This document shows positions 63,970 through 64,000 of a stretch of 64,000 nucleotides of DNA, one piece after another. A program made the translations under genes and the position numbers. Where the stretch lies: assembly GCF_020829495.1 (NCBI RefSeq), contig NZ_JAIVFQ010000011.1:62001-126000 (forward strand), in the 5' to 3' direction. Position 1 is the stretch's first letter. Each line of letters starts with the position of its first letter. Under the pieces are notes generated by a model. It did no database searches, was not told the origin of the DNA, and saw nothing but the letters and a program-made list of their open reading frames with translations. Source of the DNA: Nostoc favosum CHAB5714. GTDB lineage: Bacteria; Cyanobacteriota; Cyanobacteriia; Cyanobacteriales; Nostocaceae.

Positions 63970-64000
63970 TCACCAGCCCAAAACTGAATAAAACTGTCTT

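Overview
The window is chromosomal DNA from a filamentous, heterocyst-type cyanobacterium of the Nostoc/Anabaena group. Evidence: oxygenic photosynthesis genes (psaA, psaB, psaX, ndhB, a CpcG rod-core linker), a Zur-type PEP-CTERM protein known from Nostoc, very frequent GCGATCGC (HIP1) octamers, heptamer tandem repeats between genes, and many dispersed palindromes of the GCC-ACGGC type. Assignments rest on reading the protein and DNA sequence; no database search was run.

Layout. 0-10.3 kb: a GNAT acetyltransferase, tRNA-Pro(UGG), a Tic22-like protein, prmC, a Sua5/YrdC protein, a degenerate histidine kinase, a second GNAT, then pdhB-secD-secF on the minus strand. 10.3-13.6 kb: an accessory island with a short DUF6888/DUF6887-like pair, an 84-bp repeat and three toxin-antitoxin loci whose toxins are all broken. 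13.6-22.9 kb: housekeeping (hemB, prfC, an M48-like membrane protein without its zinc motif, an RRM protein preceded by a candidate small RNA, sufE, an alpha/beta-hydrolase-fold protein without its serine). 23-26.4 kb: a zinc-response module with two Zur-like operators, a PEP-CTERM protein, a CobW GTPase and a WD40 protein. 26.4-28.9 kb: mobile-element debris (truncated transposase, IS200/IS605-type right end, a small element with terminal inverted repeats and target duplication).

29-40.6 kb: ndhB, a kinase-FIST-kinase signalling operon, a CheY-like regulator, lipA, psaX, a livH-type permease and a hybrid kinase. 40.9-44.5 kb: a LarE-like sulfurtransferase, a radical SAM enzyme with a probable RiPP precursor encoded just upstream, and a GDSL hydrolase. 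45.2-47.3 kb: a second toxin-antitoxin cluster (DUF433 with a broken DUF5615 toxin, an intact MazF pair, a decayed antitoxin copy). 47.4-52.1 kb: psaA-psaB. 52.6-64 kb: a lipoprotein, glutaminase, a secreted three-repeat trefoil-like protein, a thioredoxin-NHL protein, an RluA-family synthase, cpcG and an HExxH protein, separated by 21-bp tandem arrays and two copies of a small inverted-repeat element.

The best candidate for an undescribed system is the radical SAM/precursor pair at 41.7-43.2 kb: the 90-residue peptide has an acidic leader ending in Gly-Gly and a core with PNGIPAF twice. Also notable are the loss of four of five toxins with neighbouring antitoxin frames kept open, and the in-frame spread of dispersed repeats into conserved proteins (lipA, rluA-type, kinases, GNAT).
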